The translations under genes were made by a program, and so were the position numbers. A stretch of DNA of 64,000 nt from Omphiscola glabra (taxonomy: Eukaryota; Mollusca; Gastropoda; Lymnaeidae), in NCBI GenBank assembly GCA_964017045.1, contig OZ024804.1, forward strand, positions 21,952,537 through 22,016,536, in the 5' to 3' direction. The notes under the pieces were generated by a model, which was not told where the DNA came from, did no database searches, and saw nothing but the letters and a program-made list of their open reading frames with translations. Position 1 is the stretch's first letter; each line of letters opens with the position of its first letter. Below, one piece after another: positions 38,996 through 49,189 of this stretch.

Positions 38996-39838
38996 TTAAC
39001 TCCGGGTTGTGTTCTTTATACTGGGGGCGAGCAGGTTTATTGAAAAAAAGGGGACATCCAATCGAATACTGCTATTTTCTTATGCTTATCCGGTAAATCT
39101 GTGATGCACTAAGTCCATTTGTGTCGTACGTTTTGCATTTTTGTCTATGTAATCCAAATTTAAAAAAAAAATATATTGGACAATAATAATAAATATCCTA
39201 GACTTCAAATTATGTTTATTTAAAAGACATTGCGATTACAAATAGTTATATAATTTTAAGAACAATGGTTTAAAATTGATCAGTTATATAGCAGTTGTTT
39301 GTTACTATATTAAGCTAAATGGAGTGTGGAAGTCCCAAACAGGTAAGGACAGGGCTGTTCGTTTTCTTCGATGGGCGGGAATGGGGGTGGGAGGGGAGGA
39401 GGTTGAGGGGAGTGGGTGAGGGCAGGGGGTGAAGTCGGTGGTCTTTGTTTTAATAATCAAGACTAGAAAATACATATTTTATATATATGTAGTAAAAACT
39501 ATAAAATAGCCATACTATAATTTATTAACTGCTAAAAACAAAGTGTTTGTATAAACACACCCAGATAGGAAAAAAAAAGGGGGGGGGGACAATTAAATCT
39601 TCACTAGAAACTCTAATGTTGCTCTCCGATTAAGTGTAGATCGAGGCAGAACTGAATTCTTGTATGAGCCAAGTATATCAATTCACTTTGAAATTGTCAC
39701 ATATGTTCAGGGGTGGCGCTCACTGAGCCACTTCCGGTCATCGGCATTGCCACTTTCTGCCCCCACCCCACCCCCCCCCCCCCAAAACGCCTCTTATACA
39801 TTATTAGAAAAATTACAATAAAAATAACAACAAGCACT
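38996..39838. other. Intergenic, no gene recognised
   Basis: AT-rich, with a G-rich stretch near 39370-39430 and a homopolymer C run near 39770. Confidence 0.5.
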
Positions 39839-39839
39839 A

Positions 39840-40018
39840 CAAAAACAAAAACTGCAAACATACAAAACACAAAAACTGCAAACATACAAAACACAAAAAC
39901 TGCAAACATACAAAACACAAAAACTGCAAACATACAAAACACAAAAACTGCAAACATACAAAACACAAAAACTGCAAACATACAAAACACAAAAACTGCA
40001 AACATACAAAACACAAAA
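39840..40018. repeat. 24-bp minisatellite, about 7 copies
   Basis: The unit contains aaaaactgcaaacatacaaa plus acac. Frames on both strands are by-products of the multiple-of-three period. 40019-40790 beyond it shows no gene; the minus-strand frame at 40079-40306 has ordinary composition but no supported splice sites. Confidence 0.95.
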
Positions 40019-40791
40019 ACACTATTTTAGTAAAAAAAAGGATGAATTTCTTGCATTAAAAAATATATTATTTTCCTTTCATTTTGTAGATTTACATATA
40101 TATAGCTGGACCATAGTTTCCAGGGGCGAAAAAGGACCTAAAGCATGAACAAAAGGTTGCCATAGTAGGAAAGACTTTGGTTTTTGTTGAGCGCCGGCGG
40201 TGGAGTTGGAGTCTGCCCCAGAAGTCACCATCGTCACTATGTCTGTTATTATTAGGATCTCATCTTCACTGAACCCCCTTCTCCCCACCACCCCCCCCCC
40301 CCCCAAACCATTCCGAAATTAATGTGTGTTCAGGTCTTATCGACCTTATCGACACCATGGAGCTATACATTTCATAGATTCAGAACATAATATCAACATG
40401 ACTTTCTGGATTGAAACCATGATGAAGTGACGACTTATCGGAGCACTGATCGAATAGGTCGATAGAAATATTGGTGTGCTGTGTGTTGTAAAATTGCAGC
40501 GTTTTTCTTTTTCTTTCTTTTTAAGAAAAATAATGAAATTGAAACTTGTATAATACAAAGAAGCTATTTGAAACAAACGTTAGCAAGTGATTGGTTGCGA
40601 GTTCAAATAGTGGTGCATGATAGGAATGAGACTGCTTCGGCATTCAAGGAATAGTTTCGTCACGTCCCGCAAAGAAAACAAACAACAACAACAACAACAA
40701 AAACCCAAAGAATCACAGTCCGACCTGTAAAGGAATTCCTGAGGAGTGTTATTGCGTTTTTTTTTTGTGTAAACATGGGGGCTCACACCGT

Positions 40792-41034
40792 CACGTGACG
40801 TGGCCGAGGCCTGTTATTGCGTAGTTGTAAATCGGTAGCTCACACCGTCACGTGGTATGCCGGGCACGTTCCTGTCACAAGCATGAATTGGGCCCATTTT
40901 CCTCACGTGAAAATATGCAGTGAAAACATCTTTGTGGTGAACTTAGCTGCTTTAACAATAAAAAAATATATGTTTTTACATATTTTGCACGTGGGTGGGA
41001 ATGGTAGAAATGTTTTTAAAAAAAAACTCACGTG
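40792..41034. promoter_or_regulatory. Cluster of five CACGTG E-boxes
   Basis: CACGTG occurs at 40792, 40849, 40904, 40988 and 41029. Two sit in a repeated phrase ctcacaccgtcacgtg. The palindrome CACGTG is the known core for bHLH-type factors (USF, MYC, MITF, CLOCK families). Five in 243 bp is far above chance (about 0.06 expected in random sequence of even composition). This could be a regulatory module or a duplicated segment. Confidence 0.45.
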
Positions 41035-41432
41035 AGGATTAGATAGTTGTACATTTTGAAAATTTCATCTGTTTCTTAAGTAACATCCAATTTATTTCTA
41101 AAATGCAAATTACATACAGCAGTTTTTTTTTCCAGGTTGGTTTCAGAGTCGAGATAATGCCACTCACGATTTTGACAGTGTCAAATTGTGTTGTAGAGAA
41201 GAGAAAATGCCACTCATTATTTGGACAGTTTCAGATTTGACTTTAGAGTCGACAAAACGGGAATCACTTGTAAATTTTCAAGAGTCGGAAAATTGAACCT
41301 CGCTTCAATACATAGAAAAAGGCGGAAGGTGAAACATTTCACACGTTAACTGAGATAGAAACTAGAAGACAATTGATCAGAGTAATTTTTCTATTACCGA
41401 TTCAATTTTCTCTTCACCTTTTTGGCTTTGCT

Positions 41433-42440
41433 AATGACGACATGCCTATTCTGATGAAGACATGCCTATTCTGATGAAGACATTCCTATTCTGATGAAGA
41501 CATGCCTATTCTGATGAAGACATTCCTATTCTGATGAAGACATTCCTATTCTGATGAAGACATGCCTATTCTGATGAAGACATTCCTATTCTGATGAAGA
41601 CATGCCTATTCTGATGAAGACATGCCTATTCTGATGAAGACATTCCTATTCTGATGAAGACATTCCTATTCTGATGAAGACATGCCTATTCTGATGAAGA
41701 CATTCCTATTCTGATGAAGACATGCCTATTCTGATGAAGACATTCCTATTCTGATGAAGACATTCCTATTCTGGTGAAGACATTCCTATTCTGATGAAGA
41801 CATGCCTAGTCTGATGAAGACATGCCTATTCTGATGAAGACATTCCTATTCTGATGAAGACATGCCTAGTCTGATGAAGACATGCCTAGTCTGATGAAGA
41901 CATGCCTAGTCTGATGAAGACATGTCTAGTCTGATCAAGACAAGCCTAGTCTGATGAAGACATGCCTAGTCTGATGAAGACATGCCTATTCTGATGAAGA
42001 CATGCCTAGTCTGATGAAGACATGCCTAGTCTGATGAAGACATGCCTAGTCTGATGAAGACATGTCTAGTCTGATCAAGACAAGCCTAGTCTTATGAAGA
42101 CATGCCTAGTCTGATGAAGACATGCCTATTCTGATAAAGACATGCCTAGTCTGATGAAGACATGCCTAGTCTGATGAAGACATGCCTAGTCTGATGAAGA
42201 CATGTCTAGTCTGATCAAGACAAGTCTAGTCTGATGAAGACAAGCCTAGTCTGATGAAGACATGCCTAGTCTGATGAAGACATGCCTAGTCTGATCAAGA
42301 CAAGCCTAGTCTGATGAAAATATGACTAGTCTGATGAAGACATGTCTAGTCTGATCAAGACAAGCCTAGTCTGATGAAGACATTCCTAGTCTGATGAAGA
42401 CATGCCAATTCTGATTAAGACATGTCTAGTCTGATGATGA
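41433..42440. repeat. 20-bp satellite, about 50 copies, with 140-bp higher-order units
   Basis: The unit ctattctgatgaagacatgc is strictly periodic. The left half is dominated by tattctg with cattcc/catgcc; the right half by tagtctg. In the right half the marked pair catgtctagtctgatcaaga appears at 41921, 42061, 42201 and 42341, exactly 140 bp apart, so seven monomers were copied as a block. Confidence 0.97.
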
Positions 42441-43285
42441 CATGACTTGTCTCTTAATGATTATAGTTGTGTCCTGTGTTATGATGAAAACTTCAGAAAG
42501 CGTCCCACTTAAAACGAGTAGAACGTGTCTGAGAGCTTTGTCCCCTTCCTCAGGAGTACAGCATTGTAGGCGAATTCTGTAACCCACACCACGCGTAACA
42601 ACGTGTATCAAAACGTTATGTCCCACTTCAACGTGAGTACAGCGTGCATCAGAGCTCTACCCCTCTTCCTTAAGACGGTGGCATGTTTCAGTGATCTGCC
42701 ATCACTAAGGCTACGTGTGTTTGATGAAAGAGGAATGGCGTTTTACCTGGCTATTCAGAGATGCTGCGAAGCTTCAATTGGCAAGTACATTCAAATTGTT
42801 GCGCCCGTACCTATCATCCTCAGAGAAACTAAGTTCACTTATTTTTTTTAAGTACCCTGAAAAATGACTCTATAAACTGTATATCTTTTCAGACTCTAGA
42901 CCTTGGTGGGTGCCATGAGAAAAAATAGTGAGCTTTTATCTTGCTTCCACTGCTATCTAGCGTAGCGTAACAGAAAGCGACAAGTGTCTTCATAAACAAA
43001 AGTCGGCAAGATGGTGGCTTAATGAATAAGCAGTGGCGTATCCTTCACAGTTTAAGGGTTAGGGGGTGGGGCTGGTAAAGAAATCGTAGGGTGACACGCG
43101 TGGAGCAATGTGGTTTCTTACATCAGCGAATAGCAGATCCCGGAGAGACGAGGGTGAATGGAGTTAAAAGTAATGAGTCAACACTTAAAATTTTAGAGGT
43201 TTAGAGCTAAATTTTCGTGTTCAATATTCCCCCTGAATATTACATTGAGAAAATTTTAATTCAAGGCCGATGCAGACTAATGGGA
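42441..43285. other. Intergenic, no gene recognised
   Basis: A single hAT-MITE-like end (gcagtggcgtatcc) lies near 43029 without a partner. Short frames show no domain. Confidence 0.4.
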
Positions 43286-43425
43286 TGCCATTCTTTGTGA
43301 TAAGAAGACATTTCGACTCATCTTCTGATGTCATTCTTTGTGATAAGAAGACATTTCGACTCATCTTCTGATGTCATTCTTTGTGATAAGAAGACATTTC
43401 GAATCATCTTCTGATGTCATTCTGG
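43286..43425. repeat. 43-bp minisatellite, 3 copies
   Basis: Three copies containing cattctttgtgataagaaga and catttcgactcatcttctg. Confidence 0.9.
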
Positions 43426-43544
43426 CGTCCAACACATAAAATGCAATCATTGCCCAATACATGTCATCTACGTGAATTGCGTGTTGCCGACTCATAAGCA
43501 TAGCTTGTTAATTGTTGACTTTTAAAAAAAAATCATTTTTGACC

Positions 43545-43720
43545 ACCCACATACTGTGGAGACTTGCTCTTCTAAGATAGTGATGGTACACATACTGTGG
43601 ATATGTGCTCTTCTATGATAGTGATGGTGCACCTAGTGTGGACATTTGCTCTTCCAAAATAGTGATGGTGCACATAGTGTGGTTACTTGCTCTTCTAAGA
43701 TAGTGATGATACACCGAACT
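43545..43720. repeat. About 42-bp minisatellite, 4 copies
   Basis: Units with cttgctcttctaagatagtg and cacatactgtgga, moderately diverged. 43721-44114 holds no feature. Confidence 0.88.
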
Positions 43721-44114
43721 GAAAAATACGATAATTTCCCCGACTTAAATTAATTGTAACATTGATCAAATCGTCTAATAAATATTACTGCTGTGGATGT
43801 TTGCACATTTTCCCAATGCAATCATCCATCCTTCCCTAATAGTGGCTGGATATTTCATCCAGGCTGTTCCTCTTCACGAATTGGTGTGAACTCTGTTACT
43901 AAATTTCAATGAAATAGGGTCCAGTGAGGTGATTTAAAGCTAGAACGACTTTGGCCTCTGAAGTCATAATTTCCCAATGCCTAAAACAAAATAGAACACA
44001 AAGAAAACAAAACGCAGCTAGTGTGGATAAATCAGTTCTATAATATAATGAAGCAAAAATCATTTTTTTAAAATAATGTTGGTGTGAAGAAACTGATTCA
44101 TTGAAAGTAGTGAG

Positions 44115-44530
44115 AATTACACAACCCTAAAAACAAAGTTTTTCGAATAAATCCTTTATGTGTATTTTTGTTTGCATTTATGGTATTGCGCGTGATTTTA
44201 TCATTTACCCGAGTTTAGCAACTGATTTTTGATATGGGATTGGTTATTATCAAACGTAGTACTTCTAAAAATCTAAGAGGACAGAGATATATTTAAATCT
44301 AAATACGCCACAAGTAGAAAGCACACAGGAACAGCTACACAGTTAATCTCACCAAAACACGCACGCATTGGACAACTCATATTTCATTCTTGTTCCCCTT
44401 GATTGAAAAACAAGAGAAACTTATTTGTATGTGATGGTATGTGTTGTAACTGCTGTACCTGGTTTCAGCTCGATAGTATGACGGGAACTGGGCCAATTAG
44501 CCTTCGGAAGATTTTGCTACAAAGACACGC
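44115..44530 (+). repeat. Interspersed repeat family R1, copy
   Basis: Same word order as the 34020-34460 copy: cctaaaaacaaagtttttc, caccaaaacacgcac, cagctcgatagtatgacgg and gccaattagccttcgg. 44531-44859 beyond it is AT-rich with no feature. Confidence 0.7.
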
Positions 44531-44859
44531 ATAAAAGGAAAGCTACTCTTAAAGATTATATACAATAGGAGCTCTAGGAAATATATGTGGAAAAATTAGG
44601 TTTGTTCTAAAGCAGTGAAGAAAATTATTTCTATGAAATCGCTTTGAAACTTATGATGATTGTAAAAGAATCGTGTAGATCTACATGAACAAATGGGATC
44701 ATTAAGATTGTTGCAAAGAAATTAGTTCTTACATATGGCTAAGGCTGTCAAGATAATGAGTTCTATGAAAAACTAGAAACCTTTCGTGCAGAAAAAAGTA
44801 AATGATTTGACTGTGCAAAAAAAATTGAGATCTTTAAAACAGCTGTGAAAGAAATGAGA

Positions 44860-45480
44860 CATATTTAACATATGGCTGTATAGAATTGAGTTCTATCATA
44901 TGGCTGCAACTGTAAAGAATTGAGTTCTATCATATGGCTGCAACTGTAAAGAACTGAGTTCTATCATATGGCTGCATTTGTAAGGAATTGAGTTCTATCA
45001 TATGGCTGCAACTGAAAAGAATTAAGTTCTATCATATGGCTGCAACTGAAAAGAATTCAGTTCTATCATATGGGATCAACTGTAAAGAATTGAGTTCTAT
45101 CATATGGCTGGAACTGTAAAGAATTCAGTTCTATCATATGGCTGCAACTGAAAAGAACTGAGTTCTATCATATGGCTGCATTTGTAAAGAATTGAGTTCT
45201 ATCATATGGCTGCATTTGTAAGGAATTGAGTTCTATCATATGGCTGCATTTGTAAGGAATTGAGTTCTATCATATGGGATCAACTGTACAGAATTGAGTT
45301 CTATCATATGGCTGCAACTGTAAAGAATTGAGTTCTATCATTTGGCTGCAGCTGTAAAGAATTGAGTTCTATCATAAGGCTGCAACTGTAAAGAATTGAG
45401 TTCTATCATTTGGCTGCAGCTGTAAAGAATTGAGTTCTATCATATGGCTGGAACTGTAAAGAATTGAGTTCTATTAAGAA
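44860..45480. repeat. 34-bp minisatellite, about 17-18 copies
   Basis: Units with attgagttctatcatatggc and tgcaactgtaaaga repeat every 34 bp. One variant (tatgggatcaactgta) appears twice about 200 bp apart, suggesting block copying. 45481-46060 beyond it shows no gene. Confidence 0.95.
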
Positions 45481-46064
45481 AAATAAAAAAGCTAAAACTG
45501 TATGAGTTCTCTCAAACGGCTGTGGATCAAGGTGTTCCATACTAGCATTGTGCCACAGAGAGTTTCATGAATGGGAGTGTAAGAGTAGAGCTATCTCCGT
45601 ATTATGTGAGCAGGAGAGGAAAAAATTCCGAGTAAGACTTGAAGGAGCTGTCAACACAAATTACCCCTGATAGTGTACATGATATGAACTCTGGGCGCAT
45701 GGTATGCACTACTCTCATTTTAGCCCGGAAAAGAAAAAGAATGGCTAAAAATAGCCCCAAGGAAAACCAGTCTTATCACGAAATGCATAGATAATGATTA
45801 TCCTCCACGGTGAAGGGGTGGCTGTCTTCTCCAAGCTTAGCCGATTACCAAACTTCTGCTCCATGACACATAACGTATAGTGCATTTCTGCATTTACGCG
45901 GAGACAAAGCTCTCAATGGAATCCATCAGAGGGTCCTCGCACCTAACAGGGTTGTGTTTATTTTTACACAATATTACTAAAATAACTATGGGTCGTGATT
46001 ATTTCTCAGATAAACTGCCTCTAATTAGTCCAACGTGACAGCAGCTCAAAGTAATCTATAAATA

Positions 46065-46140
46065 TACTAGCTAATATACCCGGCGTTTCCCCAAAACTGC
46101 ATTCGAACAAAAACAACTTCTACAGCCTTTTAATCAACAT
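46065..46140 (+). repeat. Fragment with the tatacccggcgtttcc motif
   Basis: The phrase ctaatatacccggcgtttcc resembles the 5' end of a widespread dispersed repeat seen in many invertebrate genomes. Only this end is recognisable. The assignment is from memory of the motif and is uncertain. Confidence 0.3.
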
Positions 46141-46234
46141 TGAAATTAAGTGCCATGAAAAGAATAACACCACTATGTTAAAAAAAAATAATTAATTTGT
46201 CTCCATAAAAATATATTTATAACAGCTTTTGTAA

Positions 46235-46680
46235 TCCTTTCATTCCCCGTTGGGATCCCTATCCTGGTGGGATCACCATACAATCCCGTTTACCCATGGA
46301 ACCGCGTTTTCCGATGACTTCCCGATCCCGTGTGGATACTGATCCCGGGTAGATTCCGATCCCGGTGTCGGTGGGTTCCAGTCGGTATCACGATCCCGTT
46401 AGGATCCCTATCCCTGTGGAATCCAGATTCACGTCGGGATCCCGATCCTGGTGGTTTCCCAATCCCGTCGGTATTCCGATCGCAGTGGGATTCCGTTTCT
46501 CCTCTTCTCCAATGGGATCACAATTTCCTGATAGGATCCCACTTCCGATTTGATCCCGTTACCCGATGGCATCGCGTTACCGCTGGGTTCCAGTTTACTG
46601 TTGGATCCTGTTCCCCTTAAGGATCCTATTCCTCGGTGGGATCATTCTCCTAGTGGAATTTTGTTCCCGATAGGATTATG
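46235..46680. repeat. Degenerate repeat rich in gatccc / ggatcc
   Basis: About 450 bp in which gatccc, ggatcc, cgatcccg and gtgggatcc recur every 15-35 bp in both orientations. GATC-centred words are self-complementary, so many small hairpins are possible. Forward frames here are by-products. Confidence 0.8.
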
Positions 46681-46905
46681 AAGGGTACGTTTACAGAAAA
46701 TCTTTATGGAAGTATAGAAATGAATATAACTAAAATAAAATGCTATGGCACTTTATAGATGTCTATAAGAATAAAGGGAATAATTCACTGTATATTAAGA
46801 CGTAAGTAAAGGAAATTGCGTTCGCTCCCCTTTGTAGCCCAAACCTTTACAATGTTCTGTAGCTTTGGGTGTAGCCTTTGATCGCCCCCCTGAGTAAACT
46901 CACAG
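46681..46905. other. No feature recognised
   Basis: AT-rich intergenic sequence between the gatccc repeat and the LINE tail. Confidence 0.5.
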
Positions 46906-46919
46906 ATCAGAGACAACTC

Positions 46920-47275
46920 GCAAGTAATCACAATGACTTATATGTTAGAAGACCTGACCAGATGCGCGGCTATAGCCTCATATAACAACCATCACAGCCT
47001 TCAAAACTGCACTCAAAACACATCTCTATAAATTCTACTATCCTGACTGTCCCCCCCCCCCCCCGCCCACTCTGACCGATTAAACGATGCTGCTGGGTGC
47101 CGTCCATGGCTTGACTTGTAAATAGTTGTGGACTGGTTGGAACGAATATAAATTTTGTTTTGTTTTATTTAATTGATATATGTTAATTTTAAGTTCATGA
47201 TTATGTTTGTTAAATTGTATATACAGCGTGGTGAGCCCAGCCCTAGGCCGTGATAACACGCTAAAAAAAACTACC
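46920..47275 (+). mobile_element. LINE 3' end (family L1t), copy 3, with end of coding frame
   Basis: The forward strand reads TAFKTALKTHLYKFYYPD near 46995-47045, which resembles the last residues of CR1/L2-type LINE polyproteins. It then runs through an AT-rich 3' UTR to acagcgtggtgagcccagcc and the tail aaaaaaaactacc. The hairpin (cagccctaggccg) is shared with the copies at 24.9 and 34.5 kb. Confidence 0.65.
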
Positions 47276-47409
47276 AATGTGATCACTAAAAAAACATTTT
47301 ATGGAAAATTATTTCTAAATCTCCACAATTTAACTGGACATAAACATGTTTTGATGACATAATTTAAACAAAAAATTAGTTGAAATTATAAATAGTTAAA
47401 CAAATCTTC

Positions 47410-48400
47410 ATTAATATGTATGACTACATTCTAAAAAACTCAATAATCTGTACGACTACATTTCAAGGACTCATTAATCTGTATGACTACATTTCAATGA
47501 CTCATTAATCTGTATGACTACATTTCAATGACTCATTAATCTGTATGACTACATTTCAATGACTCATTAATCTGTGCGACTACATTTCAATGACTCATTA
47601 ATCTGTACGACTACATTTCAATGACTCATGAATCTGTATGACTACATTTCAATGACTCATTAATCTGTACGACTACATTTCAATGACTCATTAATCTGTA
47701 TGACTGCATTTCAATGACTCATTAATCTGTATGACTACATTTCAATGACTCATTAATCTGTATGACTGCATTTCAATGACTCATTAATCTGTATGACTAC
47801 ATTTCAATGACTCATTAATCTGTGCGACTACATTTCAATGACTCATTAATCTGTACGACTACATTTCAATGAACCATTAATCTGTATGACTGCATTTCAA
47901 TGACTTATTAATCTGTATGACTGCATTTCAATGACTCATTAATCTGTGCAACTACATTTCAATGACTTATTAATCTGTGCGACTACATTTCAATGACTCA
48001 TTAATCTGTATGACTGCATTTCAATGACTCATTAATCTGTATGACTACATTTCAATGACTCATTAATCTGTGCGACTACATTTCAATGACTCATTAATCT
48101 GTGCGACTACATTTCAATGACTCATTAATCTGTATGACTACATTTCAATGACTCATTAATGTGTGCGACTACATTTCAATGACTCATTAATCTGTGCAAC
48201 TACATTTCAATGACTCATTAATCTCTATGACTACATTTCAATGACTCATTAATCTGTATGACTGCATTTCAATGACTCATTAATCTGTATGACTACATTT
48301 CAATGACTCATTAATGTGTGCGACTACATTTCAATGACTCATTAATCTGTGCGACTACATTTCAATGACTCATTAATCTGTATGACTACATTTCAATTAC
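47410..48400. repeat. 31-bp minisatellite, about 32 copies
   Basis: Units with actacatttcaatgactcat and taatctgtatg repeat every 31 bp. The main variable site is tgtgcgact/tgtacgact/tgtatgact/tgtgcaact, which is CG to TG or CA again. The array ends about 400 bp before the palindrome. Confidence 0.97.
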
Positions 48401-48798
48401 TCTATGTATTTTAATTCATCCGTGAAAAAAAAAGAAGATCAACACCATTTTAATCATTGGATTTCTGTTGCGTCTCATGTTGTTTGTTGGTGTGCTAATG
48501 AGACCGATTCTTTCATGAAATGTTCTTGTCTTATAGGTGCAAGGGATCATGGGACATCTACGGCTGCTGTTCTGTTGGTTGCATGTTGTACGGGGCCTTT
48601 GTGTAAGGAGTGGCGCTTCGATGCTCGATCCCTTCCCGAATTTTCCCCATGTGTCCGTGGTTATATAACAGTGAGGCTTCAATGTTGTCACCAGCAGACT
48701 TCCCGCAATATTCTAATCAAAGCATGCAAATCAAGGCGCGGCAATCTGAATCGCCCCGAAACCTCTATAACGTAACAAAACTAACACCGAAAACCCAA
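48401..48798. other. Left flank of the palindrome, no gene recognised
   Basis: Overlapping frames on both strands (48404-48775 plus, 48416-48691 minus) have mixed composition but no recognisable domain. No homology to the right flank beyond 62953. Confidence 0.4.
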
Positions 48799-48837
48799 AA
48801 CGTTAGTAGTATATTAGGTCGCATTTGATTATTATTT

Positions 48838-48882
48838 GGAGGGTAAATTGGAGGGTAAATTGGAGGGTAAATTGGAGGGTAA
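48838..48882. repeat. 12-bp repeat ttggagggtaaa, 4 copies (mirrored at 62871-62914)
   Basis: A short perfect array lies just inside the outer boundary of each palindrome arm. Confidence 0.95.
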
Positions 48883-49189
48883 GAAGGAGATGATGATGGA
48901 GTTGTTTGAGTATAGATCAAAGGGAGATAATCGATTAATTAATATATAATTTCCATTGTTGCACACTCGTGTTGTTGCATGGTGTGTATTTTCTTATTAC
49001 CTTGTTAATAATTTCGATTGTTGTTGCATGGTGTTTATTTTATTGATTATTGGTTTTAATTTTAATGATAAAAATAAATTAGTGATTAATTTTATTTATT
49101 TTTAATAATTAAATTAGTGATTAATTTTATTTATTTTTAATAATTAAATATATTTTTTTAAAACGAATCGTTCTGGTGTATAGTATGGG

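Noticed and set aside
1..48400. CRISPR-like appearance of several arrays
   Set aside because: Units abut directly with no unique spacers of constant length, there are no cas genes, and the genome is eukaryotic.
48404..48775. 123-codon forward frame beside the palindrome
   Set aside because: No recognisable domain, an overlapping opposite frame of similar quality, and a start inside the end of a minisatellite.
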